From the NCBI GenBank assembly GCA_903889245.1, contig CAISWQ010000103.1:1-64000 (forward strand): a stretch of DNA of 64,000 nt, in the 5' to 3' direction. This DNA is from an uncultured Lentisphaerota bacterium (GTDB taxonomy: Bacteria; Verrucomicrobiota; Kiritimatiellia; CAIQIC01). Below the pieces are notes generated by a model that had not been told where the DNA came from, searched no databases, and saw only the letters and a program-made list of their open reading frames with translations. The stretch's first letter is position 1; the number at the start of each line of letters is the position of its first letter. Below are positions 26,571-33,581 of the stretch, in pieces. Position numbers and translations under genes: made by a program.

Positions 26571-27863
26571 TCAATCGCTCTTCTTCGGGCTGCCCTCGAA
26601 AGGAGCGAACTTGTCGGCGAGATCAACCGGCAAACGGACCTCGAGATGCGCGGCGTGCTCGTCGTAGCGCTCGCCAACCACCTGGCCTTCGCGGCGGACG
26701 GCGGCGAGCAGCGCGGCTTCGCGCAGCGGAATGCGCAGCTTGAACAGCCGCCGCTCACACGCGAGGCAGTCGGCGGCGAGGTGCAGCAAATCCTCAAGAC
26801 CCGCTCCGGTCAGCGCCGAGACCGCTGCGGCGCGCGGCAGGCGCGCCGCCAACCGCGCCGCCTGCGCGGCGGCGGTCGGCTGATCGGTCTTGTTCAGGAC
26901 ATGGATTACTGTCTTGTCGTGGACGCCGAGGTCGGCCAGCACGCGCTCGACCGCCTCGATCTGCTCATCCACGCGCGGATGGGCGGCATCAATCACGTGC
27001 ATCAGCACGTCGGCCTGGATCACCTCCTCCAGCGTCGCCTGGAAGGCCTCGACGAGATGATGCGGCAGCTTGCGGATGAAGCCGACCGTGTCGGTCAGCA
27101 GCGCGGCGCGCCTATCCGGCAGCGTCAGCTTGCGCGTGGTCGGGTCGAGCGTGGCAAAGAGCTGGTCGTCGGCCAGCACCGTGGCGCCGGTGAGTTTGTT
27201 GAGCAACGTGGACTTGCCGGCGTTGGTGTAGCCGACGAGCGCGAACAGCGCCCAGCCCTGCCGGTGGCGGCTGCGGCGCAATTCCCCGCGGCGCTGGCGG
27301 ACCTCCTCGAGGTCGCGCCGGATTTGCGTCATGTGCTTCTGCAACTGGCGGCGGTCAATCTCGATCTGCCGCTCGCCGGGGCCGCGCAGGCCGATGCCGC
27401 CCTTCTGCTGGCCGAACGCCGTCGCCTCGCGGCGCAGGCGCGGCAGCGCGTATTCCGCCTGCGCCAGCTCGACCTGCAGGCGGCCCTCGCGCGTCCGGGC
27501 GCGCTGCGCAAAGATGTCGAGGATGAGCTGCGTCCGGTCGAGGATTTTGAGACCGAAGATTTTTTCCAGGTTGCGGCCCTGCACCGGCGTCAGGTCGTCA
27601 TCGAAGGCGACCAGGCTGACGCCCTGCTCGCGCGCCTGCTCGGCGAGCTGCTCCGCCTTGCCGCGCCCGATGAACGTCGCCGGGTGCGGCCGGTCCATCT
27701 TGCAGACGATGCGCCCGGCGATGCTGGCGCCCGCGGTATCGGCCAGCAGCGCGAGCTCGTCGAGCGAGTCCTGCAGCGCCCACGTCTGCTGCCCGCGCAG
27801 CAGCACGCCGACGAGCAGCGCGACCTCGCGCGCGCCTTCAGTAGGCCAGAGGGGTTGGCCCAT
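26571..27863 (-). CDS. hflX: Ribosome-rescuing GTPase HflX
   Basis: A 430-residue GTPase. The N-terminal HflX domain (HPATFIGRGKAEQLAE, FDDDLTPVQGRNLEKIFG) leads through a basic coiled linker (GGIGLRGPGERQIEIDRRQL) to the G domain: G1 GYTNAGKSTLLN, G3 DTVGFI, G4 NKTD. HflX splits stalled 70S ribosomes. It overlaps the end of miaA by 26 bp, and miaA-hflX adjacency is common in bacteria. Confidence 0.96.
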   Translation of the reverse strand: MGQPLWPTEGAREVALLVGVLLRGQQTWALQDSLDELALLADTAGASIAGRIVCKMDRPHPATFIGRGKAEQLAEQAREQGVSLVAFDDDLTPVQGRNLEKIFGLKILDRTQLILDIFAQRARTREGRLQVELAQAEYALPRLRREATAFGQQKGGIGLRGPGERQIEIDRRQLQKHMTQIRRDLEEVRQRRGELRRSRHRQGWALFALVGYTNAGKSTLLNKLTGATVLADDQLFATLDPTTRKLTLPDRRAALLTDTVGFIRKLPHHLVEAFQATLEEVIQADVLMHVIDAAHPRVDEQIEAVERVLADLGVHDKTVIHVLNKTDQPTAAAQAARLAARLPRAAAVSALTGAGLEDLLHLAADCLACERRLFKLRIPLREAALLAAVRREGQVVGERYDEHAAHLEVRLPVDLADKFAPFEGSPKKSD

Positions 27864-28857
27864 GTTCGCTCCAGAGTTGGCGGACGCGCGCGGCGACTTC
27901 GTCGGCGGGCGCCTCGGCGGCGACCCACGCGACGGACGCCTGATGCTTGAACCACGTCATCTGCCGCTTGGCAAGCTGACGCGTGCGCGCTGAAATCTGC
28001 TCCCACGCTTCGGCCTCGGTGCCGCGCCCATCGAGGACGGCCAACGCCTCCGCATAACCGATCGCCTGCTGCGCGGTGGCGGAGAGCTGCGGAAATTTTT
28101 CGCGGAGCTGCCGCGCCTCGTCGAGCAGGCCCTGCGTGAACATCGCCGCCACCCGCGCTTGAATCCGCTGCGCCAGCAAAGCCGGGGACAGGAAAAGGCC
28201 CGGAATGATGGAGTATGGGAGTGTGGGAGTACTGGAGTGCGGGAGTGCTGGAGTGTGGGGGCGAGCGTCTGATGGGGAACTGGTCTGGAGTTCTTTGCCA
28301 TTACTCCAACACTCCCATACTCCATCACTCCCGTGCTTCCCCGCCCGGATAATCTCAATAGCCCGGATTAATCTTCTGGGATTCTGCTGATCGGACTCGG
28401 TCAGGGCGGCGAAGCGGGCGGCGTCGAGTTTTTGCAACTGCGCCTGCAACTCGGCGAGATTCATCCTGGCGGCGGCGGCGCGCCACGCGGGGTCCGCGTC
28501 GGGCTGCGCGGTCAGGCCGGTCAGCAGGCATTTGACGTAGAGACCGGTGCCGCCGACGACGAGGACCGGCCGGCCGGCGGCGCGCGCCTGCGCGAGGAAA
28601 ACTTGCGCGTGGTCGAGCCACGAGGCGACATCGAAACGCTCACCGGGATTCACCAGGTCGAGCCCGCCGTAGCCAAAGCGCGCGCGCTCGGCGGCGGTGG
28701 GCTTGGCGGTGCCGATATCCATGCCGCGATAAACAAGCATCGCGTCGGCGGACAGGATGACGGCGTTCAGGTCGGCGGCGAGCCGGTGCGCGGCGGCCGT
28801 CTTGCCGGTCGCGGTCGGGCCGACGAGCACGAACGCCTCATGATGCGCGTTGGTCAT
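27838..28857 (-). CDS. miaA: tRNA dimethylallyltransferase MiaA with a repeat-derived insertion
   Basis: A 339-residue enzyme that adds the dimethylallyl group to A37 of tRNAs reading UNN codons. The P-loop is GPTATGKT (13-20), with SADAMLVYRGMDIGTAKP and the DMAPP-channel motif VVGGTGLYVKCLL; the C-terminal QLAKRQMTWFK is intact. Residues about 174-217 are unlike the family: they are Ser/Thr/Pro-rich (SSPSDARPHTPALPHSS) and encoded by a GGAGT/ACTCC inverted repeat that keeps the frame open. The normal protein has a loop of about 30 residues here, so the enzyme may still fold. It overlaps lspA by 20 bp and hflX by 26 bp. Confidence 0.94.
   Translation of the reverse strand: MTNAHHEAFVLVGPTATGKTAAAHRLAADLNAVILSADAMLVYRGMDIGTAKPTAAERARFGYGGLDLVNPGERFDVASWLDHAQVFLAQARAAGRPVLVVGGTGLYVKCLLTGLTAQPDADPAWRAAAARMNLAELQAQLQKLDAARFAALTESDQQNPRRLIRAIEIIRAGKHGSDGVWECWSNGKELQTSSPSDARPHTPALPHSSTPTLPYSIIPGLFLSPALLAQRIQARVAAMFTQGLLDEARQLREKFPQLSATAQQAIGYAEALAVLDGRGTEAEAWEQISARTRQLAKRQMTWFKHQASVAWVAAEAPADEVAARVRQLWSEHGPTPLAY
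28207..28338. repeat. GGAGT/ACTCC inverted element inside miaA
   Basis: Arms of 29 bp at 28207-28235 and 28298-28326 match with two differences when one is inverted. Each is built of GGGAGT/TGGAGT units about 8-9 bp apart, and extra units extend the left arm to 28259. A shorter relative is at 47829-47853. The element lies wholly in the miaA reading frame. Confidence 0.85.
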
Positions 28858-29338
28858 CGGACGCCGCCTTGCCCTGGGCCTCGTTCAGCGGATGACCGGC
28901 GACCCAGAGCGAGGAGAGGACGTAGAGGGTGACGCCGATGCAGATCGCGGAGTCGGCGATGTTGAACGCCGGGAAGTGATGGCCACGCCAGAAGAAGTCG
29001 AGGAAGTCGGTCACGTAGCCGAGCTTGAGGCGGTCGAAGACGTTGCCGAGGATGCCGCCGGCCAGCAGGCCGAGCGCGACGCGGTGCTCCCACGTGTTGC
29101 CGAGGAACGCGCGGCGGAAGATCACCATCAGCACGAGCACGACCACCGAGAGGATGGCGAGCCAGAGGTTGTTGCCGCTGAACATGCCCCACGCCGCGCC
29201 GGTGTTGCGCAGGTAGGTGAAGTGGAAGAACGACTCGATGATCGTACGGGATTCGCCGAGGGCGTAGGTGTCGCGAATCCACTGCTTGCTCGCCTGGTCG
29301 GCCACGGCAATCAGCAGCGCCAGCAGCCATACGCGCAT
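28838..29338 (-). CDS. lspA: Lipoprotein signal peptidase LspA
   Basis: A 166-residue membrane protease with four hydrophobic helices. It has the conserved DQASKQWI after helix 1, TGAAWGMFS, and both catalytic aspartates in GNVFDRLKLGYVTDFLDF and PAFNIADSAICIG. It removes signal peptides from prolipoproteins, for which the lipoprotein at 49009-49740 would be a client. It follows the DksA-like gene by 10 bp and overlaps miaA by 20 bp. Confidence 0.96.
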   Translation of the reverse strand: MRVWLLALLIAVADQASKQWIRDTYALGESRTIIESFFHFTYLRNTGAAWGMFSGNNLWLAILSVVVLVLMVIFRRAFLGNTWEHRVALGLLAGGILGNVFDRLKLGYVTDFLDFFWRGHHFPAFNIADSAICIGVTLYVLSSLWVAGHPLNEAQGKAASDDQRAS

Positions 29339-29348
29339 GGCCGGTTCC

Positions 29349-29966
29349 TCACGTCTCGGCTTCGACGGTCTGGGAGATCGTCTTGCCGAAGGCGCGGAAA
29401 TGCGGACGGCCCTTCTCGGCCTCCGACTGGCACTTGATGCAGAGCTTGGCGAACGGCTGCGCCTTGAGGCGCGGCTTGGCGATCAGCTCACTGCACTTCT
29501 CGCACGCGCCATAGGTGCCCATCTGCAGGCGGCGCAGCGCGTCATCAATTTCATAGATGACGTCCTGCTCGCTGCTGACGAGGTTGAGCGCGAACTCGCG
29601 GTCGAAATTGTCGGTGCCGTGGTCGGCCATGTGGAAACTGTAGCTGGAGAGGTCGCCCGAGGACTCGCGCTGCGAGCGGTTCAGGTTGTCGCCGGCGAGG
29701 AAGTTGATCTCGTCCACGACGCGGTCGCGCAGCTTCTGGAGGCTCTCGCGGAAGTCCTTGACCTCGGCGGCCGGCCAGCGGACGCGCTTGGGTTGCACGA
29801 CCTCTTCGGGCGGCGTGATGGCCGGCTTGGCGGGCGCCTTGGGCGCGGGCAGGACCTTCTTCGCCGGCTTGGCCACTGGCTTGACGGGCTTCCTGGCCGG
29901 GGCGGCCTTCTTGACCACTTTCTTGGTCGCCTTTGACGCCTGCTTCTTAGCAATTTTCTTGGCCAT
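29349..29966 (-). CDS. DksA/TraR-type zinc-finger protein with a basic N-terminal extension
   Basis: A 205-residue protein starting MAKKIAKKQASKATKK, with AGGAG before the ATG. Residues 1-80 are a Lys/Ala/Pro-rich tail like those of histone-like proteins. The rest is DksA-like: a coiled coil (AAEVKDFRESLQKLRDRVVD) and a complete four-cysteine finger (CEKC, 17 residues, CIKC) in YGACEKCSELIAKPRL. DksA proteins bind RNA polymerase and tune stringent control; TraR/YocK relatives are also possible, so no symbol is assigned. It heads the lspA-miaA-hflX-radC-lpxA run. Confidence 0.87.
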   Translation of the reverse strand: MAKKIAKKQASKATKKVVKKAAPARKPVKPVAKPAKKVLPAPKAPAKPAITPPEEVVQPKRVRWPAAEVKDFRESLQKLRDRVVDEINFLAGDNLNRSQRESSGDLSSYSFHMADHGTDNFDREFALNLVSSEQDVIYEIDDALRRLQMGTYGACEKCSELIAKPRLKAQPFAKLCIKCQSEAEKGRPHFRAFGKTISQTVEAET

Positions 29967-30075
29967 GCTTCTGCTCCTGAACCCGTCTTGCACCACGCGA
30001 AAACCACTCGCGCTCAAAAAGGGCGGGGGCTTTTACCAGAACCCCTCTGGTGTGTCAATGAAAGTAAGCCCACAA

Positions 30076-30103
30076 AAAAGCGCCGGGCCAACCCGGCGCT
30101 TTT
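30076..30103 (-). terminator. Intrinsic terminator after the TIM-barrel isomerase gene
   Basis: A perfect hairpin GCGCCGGG-ccaa-CCCGGCGC flanked by A and T runs lies 24 bp after the stop at 30127. The A/T flanks are symmetrical, so it could work from either side. Confidence 0.88.
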
Positions 30104-30126
30104 GCTCCGCTTCCCCGGCGATCGGC

Positions 30127-31014
30127 TCACACGTCGCAGAGCTTCACGGCCTGCGCGAGCGAGGTCAGCGGGTCGCGCTTCGGGATGAATTCCTGGCCGA
30201 CGAAGCCATCGAATTTCAGCTCGGCGATCACGCGCATGATCGCCGGATAATCCAGTTCCTGCGTCTCATCAATCTCGTTCCGGCCCGGCACGCCGCCGGT
30301 GTGGATGTGCCCGATGTACTGGATGTTTTCCTTGATCGTGGCGATGACATCGCCCTCCATGATCTGCATGTGATAGATGTCGTAGAGCAACTTCATGCGC
30401 GGGCTGCCGACGCCCTTGCAGACCGCGACGCCCCACGCGGTGTGGTCACACTGGTAGTCCTTGTGGTTGCGCTTGGAGTTCAGCAGTTCCATGCACACGG
30501 TGACCTTTTTCTCCTCCGCGTAGCCCATCACCTGCTTGAGCCCCTCGATACAGTTCTTCGCGCCTTCCTCGTCGCCCAGCCCCGCGCGGTTGCCGGAGAA
30601 GCAGATCACGTTCTGCCAGCCGTGCTCGGCCGCCTGGTCAATGCCATTCTTGACCGCCTTGATGCACTCCGCGTGATTTTCCTTGCGGTTGAAACCCTTG
30701 CCGATGCCGTGCGAGCCGACCATCGAGCAGGCCAGCCCGTGCTTCTTCATCGCCGGCCAGTCGTTCGGCCCGGTCAGGTCCACGCCCTTGATGCCCAGCG
30801 CCGCGACCGCCGCGTAAAACTTCTCGCGATCCTCGGCGGTCTTCGTGATCTTGCCGTAGCACCACTGGCAAACCGACTGCTTGATGCGGCCGCTGCCCTT
30901 GGCCTGCTCCACGGCGTCGGCGCGCAACACGGCCAAGGCGACGGCGCTGCCGAGCGCGCCCTTGAGGAGATGACGGCGGTCGAGGTTACGGACCGAACTG
31001 GTGTTCTTGTGCAT
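30127..31014 (-). CDS. Exported hydroxypyruvate isomerase-like TIM-barrel protein
   Basis: A 295-residue member of the xylose isomerase-like/hydroxypyruvate isomerase-like family. The start MHKNTSSVRNLDRRHLLKGA gives an RR-containing signal with AGGAAAGG upstream. Metal- and substrate-binding residues appear in VCMELLNSK, LLYDIYHMQIMEGD, YIGHIHTGGVPGRNEID and DGFVGQEFIP. In PVC genomes such proteins accompany Gfo/Idh and DUF1080 genes and act on keto-sugars. It is monocistronic with its own terminator. Confidence 0.88.
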   Translation of the reverse strand: MHKNTSSVRNLDRRHLLKGALGSAVALAVLRADAVEQAKGSGRIKQSVCQWCYGKITKTAEDREKFYAAVAALGIKGVDLTGPNDWPAMKKHGLACSMVGSHGIGKGFNRKENHAECIKAVKNGIDQAAEHGWQNVICFSGNRAGLGDEEGAKNCIEGLKQVMGYAEEKKVTVCMELLNSKRNHKDYQCDHTAWGVAVCKGVGSPRMKLLYDIYHMQIMEGDVIATIKENIQYIGHIHTGGVPGRNEIDETQELDYPAIMRVIAELKFDGFVGQEFIPKRDPLTSLAQAVKLCDV

Positions 31015-31493
31015 CGCGATTCCTTTCCTGCCGCCCACCGGCGGCGGCGGAAACGTGCCGCATTTCCTGGCATCCCGCAAGCCGCGATTTCATTTTTCCA
31101 AGTGTGGTTAGATGGGCAAAGCTCCACAAAATCATGCTTACAAAATCATGAGGAGGCAGAGGGGGCATGTTTCGCGCAAAGGGCGCGAAGCCCGCCAAGG
31201 TGGCAGACCTTGGCGCGAACGATCCTGCAAGGGTTGGCCACAAAAGAACACAAAGATCACAAAGGACGGCAGAGCATGGCCGGCGAGCAACTGACCACTG
31301 ACTACCGACAACTGACGAATGACCACTGACATCTTCTGTCTGGACAAGCCCCATCCCCGCCGCTAGCCTCCGCAGCGTTGCAGGGAAACAGGGATGAACA
31401 CGAACCCAGCCAGACCGCCAACCTGGAGCGCGCCACAGCCCCGCCGCCCTTGTTATACAAGTTGTCGTTACCAGACCGCACAGCAGCCGCATA
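31015..31493. other. Intergenic repeats upstream of cassette site A
   Basis: I see no gene here. At 31126-31151 two direct CAAAATCATG units are separated by CTTA; an almost identical element is at 47717-47742. CCAAGG-tggcaga-CCTTGG (31195-31213) is a hairpin. ACTGACCACTGACTACC-type direct repeats lie near 31289-31330. A segment similar to the start of flank E1 (GACAAGCCCC, CCCGCCGC) begins near 31343, but about 130 bp of unrelated sequence separates it from the rest. Confidence 0.7.
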
Positions 31494-31654
31494 AAGACAA
31501 CTTCGCCGTTAAGCAGGAAATCGCCCCCTCTTCTAATTGCTTTCAAGCCAAGTTGTTTCCCGCTTGTCTTGTCACCTCGGCCTTCTTATCGTGCCGGTGC
31601 GCCAAGAAACACATGGCTGCATAAAGACAACTTTTAGTTCGTTCAATAATACTG
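31494..31654 (+). repeat. Left flank E1, copy A (attI-like, promoter-bearing)
   Basis: This 161-bp sequence recurs in inverted orientation at 50415-50576 with roughly 90% identity by eye; its last 85-90 bp are nearly identical in the two copies. It contains repeated CATAAAGACAACTT units (one just before and one near the end), AAGTTGT inverted counterparts, and GTTCGTTCAA close to the cassette boundary. The similarity stops within a few bases of the inferred crossover at 31654/31655. Confidence 0.9.
31624..31652 (+). promoter_or_regulatory. Promoter in E1 reading into cassette A
   Basis: AAGACA (31624-31629) and TAATAC (31647-31652) are 17 bp apart. The same bases occur in E1 copy B. Transcription would start just inside the cassette, about 10 bp before the ATG at 31670. 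Confidence 0.6.
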
Positions 31655-33383
31655 TTCGGTGCGAGGGACATGAATATGACGACCGCACATGAAGAATCCA
31701 ACCCCTTGGCACTCGTCACGGCCTTGGCGCAAGCAAAGGGGGCAAAGAGGCGATTGAGAGTCGCCCTCTCCGACTTCCGGCTCTTTGACAACGTTGAGAC
31801 CGATGACGTAGAGATGTCGCGAGAGCGACTCCTGAAACCGGGGCCGCCGTATGATTTCATCGTAGCCGACCTGCCGCTGGGGTTGCGTGCTGGCTTGGCG
31901 GCATCGCCTTGCGCCACGCTGGTTCCCAAAAGCCGTCAGAACTGGATGGACATATGTGCCGCAGCGGCTCGCCTTGCACCCAATGGCCTTGCAGTGGCTG
32001 TGCTTGAGCCGGCCTTCTGGTCAAGAGACTGGGGCCAGTTCACCGCTGCGCTTGGTGAACTCGCCGTGTATCACTCGGCAGTTGTCAGATTTCCCAGCTT
32101 GACCTACCCAGGGACCACCATTCCGCCGACGCTGGGGGTCTTCACACGCGAGAAAAGGGATTTTCTTTTCGTTGCCGATGCCACACCGAAGTCGTCGACA
32201 AAGGTCCTCGCGGAATCAATCGTCGCTGGTTCCTTTGGTGCAGCCATCGAAGACGGGCTGCCCGTCTCGCACGCTTCTTTCCGTGGAATTGACCAATTGG
32301 TCGTCGAGAACGAGATTCGCGCCCTGGAAACGCACTATAAAGGATACAAGCAGCGGCAACTAGTTCCTGAGTTAGCATCCCCTGAGAACGTGCACCTGTG
32401 CCGGAACGGTCAGTCCCACATCCCACGAGACAACGCGATCTACATCCCTCGGATTGGCAACTCGCCTGTCATCACACGACTGGAGAACGCCACACTCAAA
32501 CACCATAACTATATCCAGGTGGTGCTCACCTCGTCCGACGTAATCCCGGAGTACCTCGCCTTGTACTTCCGCTCGCATCTGGGACAACTGACACTACGCA
32601 TGTTGAGTCAAGGCGCCTCCATTCCCCATCTCCCGAAGGTTGCCATGGACGGGATTGTTGTGCCTGTTCCAGATCGCCCGGATCAGGAAATGATCATCCT
32701 AGCTCATGCACGACTGATCGACCTAGACAAGGCACTGCAGGACTTCAGGGCAGAACTTTCCCTGAATCCCCGGAGCGCAACATCGTTGGTAGACCACGCA
32801 AACGCAATGCTCCAGCAAGTGCACCGCCTCTCGGCGGGCGATGAGATACTGGCCCTCGTTCGGTCAGGAGAGTCAAGGACTCTTGAATTCAAACAGACCC
32901 TCTGTCTCGACGTGAAGAAGGGAACCAAGGAGGCGTACATAGAGAAGATGGTCTTGAAGACAATTGCCGCATTCCTCAACTCCCAGGGAGGCACGCTGCT
33001 TGTTGGCGTCGCCGATGACGGCAACATCACGGGATTACGCTCAGAGATGGATTCCTTCTTCAAAGCCAGCCGAGACGAGTTTCTGAAGCACTTCAAGAAC
33101 ATCCTCAAGCGAAGCATCGGAGAGACTTTCTACCCGCTGATTGACTATGACACGGTTGATGTCAACGGCGTGCAGGTGCTCCGTGTCGACTGCCGAGAGT
33201 CGGACAAGGAGTGCTTTGTGGACTCGACTGAGTTCTATGTGCGGACGAACCCAGCGACTGACCAACTTAACGGAGAGAAGATGGTCGAGTACATTCGACG
33301 GCGATTCAGGCCATGAACACCGAACAACGGCGTGGTGCGCTACCTCGCGCCCGCGGCGGGCGCTCGGAGGCACACGCCGGGCG
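31655..33383 (+). mobile_element. Integron-like gene cassette A
   Basis: A single gene with a 15-bp leader, ending in an attC-like hairpin that starts 1 bp after the stop codon. The cassette begins TTCGGTG; with the preceding G this is GTTCGGTG, the exact reverse complement of the hairpin's outer core CACCGAAC. It is visibly less G+C-rich than the surrounding genes. No integrase gene lies nearby. Confidence 0.8.
31670..33316 (+). CDS. Degenerate N6-methylase/HsdS-like/AlbA_2 (Schlafen) fusion protein
   Basis: A 548-residue protein, the sole cargo of cassette A. Residues about 40-180 follow the layout of a type I methylase core (PYDFIVADLPLGLRAG, LAPNGLAVAVLEPAFW, YPGTTIPPTLGVFTR), but the catalytic NPPF motif reads ADLPLG (66-71), so it is probably inactive. 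Residues about 225-395 resemble a specificity-subunit half (VPEYLALYFRSHLGQLTL, SQGASIPHLPKVAMDGIVVP). Residues about 400-548 form an AlbA_2 domain (SGESRTLEFKQTL, IAAFLNSQGGTLLVGVADDG), found in Schlafen-like and defence proteins. GAGGG precedes the ATG; MNM offers a second start 6 bp later. An anti-phage role is inferred from domains and mobility only. Confidence 0.78.
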   Translation: MNMTTAHEESNPLALVTALAQAKGAKRRLRVALSDFRLFDNVETDDVEMSRERLLKPGPPYDFIVADLPLGLRAGLAASPCATLVPKSRQNWMDICAAAARLAPNGLAVAVLEPAFWSRDWGQFTAALGELAVYHSAVVRFPSLTYPGTTIPPTLGVFTREKRDFLFVADATPKSSTKVLAESIVAGSFGAAIEDGLPVSHASFRGIDQLVVENEIRALETHYKGYKQRQLVPELASPENVHLCRNGQSHIPRDNAIYIPRIGNSPVITRLENATLKHHNYIQVVLTSSDVIPEYLALYFRSHLGQLTLRMLSQGASIPHLPKVAMDGIVVPVPDRPDQEMIILAHARLIDLDKALQDFRAELSLNPRSATSLVDHANAMLQQVHRLSAGDEILALVRSGESRTLEFKQTLCLDVKKGTKEAYIEKMVLKTIAAFLNSQGGTLLVGVADDGNITGLRSEMDSFFKASRDEFLKHFKNILKRSIGETFYPLIDYDTVDVNGVQVLRVDCRESDKECFVDSTEFYVRTNPATDQLNGEKMVEYIRRRFRP

Positions 33384-33389
33384 TTCACT
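33318..33389 (+). other. attC-like recombination hairpin of cassette A
   Basis: Outer core CACCGAAC (33318-33325), 2-base spacer, arm CGGCGTG (33328-33334), bulged G at 33335 and TG pair with CA, CACGCCG (33373-33379), 3-base spacer and GTTCACT (33383-33389). Inside, CCTC/GAGG and GCGCCC/GGGCGC close a second stem. The two-box layout with an extrahelical base on one arm is that of integron attC sites. The core is GAAC/GTTC rather than the canonical RYYYAAC/GTTRRRY. Confidence 0.78.
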
Positions 33390-33487
33390 TAGCGCATTCC
33401 CGAATCGTGGATGAGTGAGTGACACGGGTTCTGATGCAGCCGCGTTCGTGAGAACGCGGCCCAGCCAAACGCAAGCAACACTCCCGG
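33384..33487 (+). repeat. Right flank E2, copy A
   Basis: About 104 bp starting TTCACTTAGCGCATTC and ending CACTCCCGG. It recurs inverted at 48021-48124 with about 87% identity by eye. It contains the hairpin CCGCGTTC-gtga-GAACGCGG (33440-33459). An AAGCATTGG-variant palindrome follows directly. Confidence 0.88.
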
Positions 33488-33488
33488 T

Positions 33489-33569
33489 TTTTCCAAGCAT
33501 TGGAAAATCTCGCGGAAAAGTTTCCAAACCTTGGAAAAAAGAGCGCGACTTTTTCCAAGGCTTGGAAAA
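33489..33569. repeat. Phased palindrome array, three sites (33498, 33529, 33560)
   Basis: Exact 31-bp spacing. The first site has the less common CCAAGCATTGG core, whose inverse is also the site nearest to E2 copy B (47956). Confidence 0.93.
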
Positions 33570-33581
33570 TACTGCGCCATC

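Noticed and set aside
31494-31654. Protein coded in flank E1 (reading outward, with the segment FLAHRHDKK)
   Set aside because: The frame is open in copy B but a one-base difference (GGGAAAC versus GGGAAAAC) shifts it to a stop in copy A. The two copies are conserved as DNA, not as protein.
31654-33389. Canonical class 1-like integron cassette
   Set aside because: The cores are GTTCG and GTTCA, not GTTRRRY, and no intI gene is in the window. The integron reading is kept only as a non-canonical variant.
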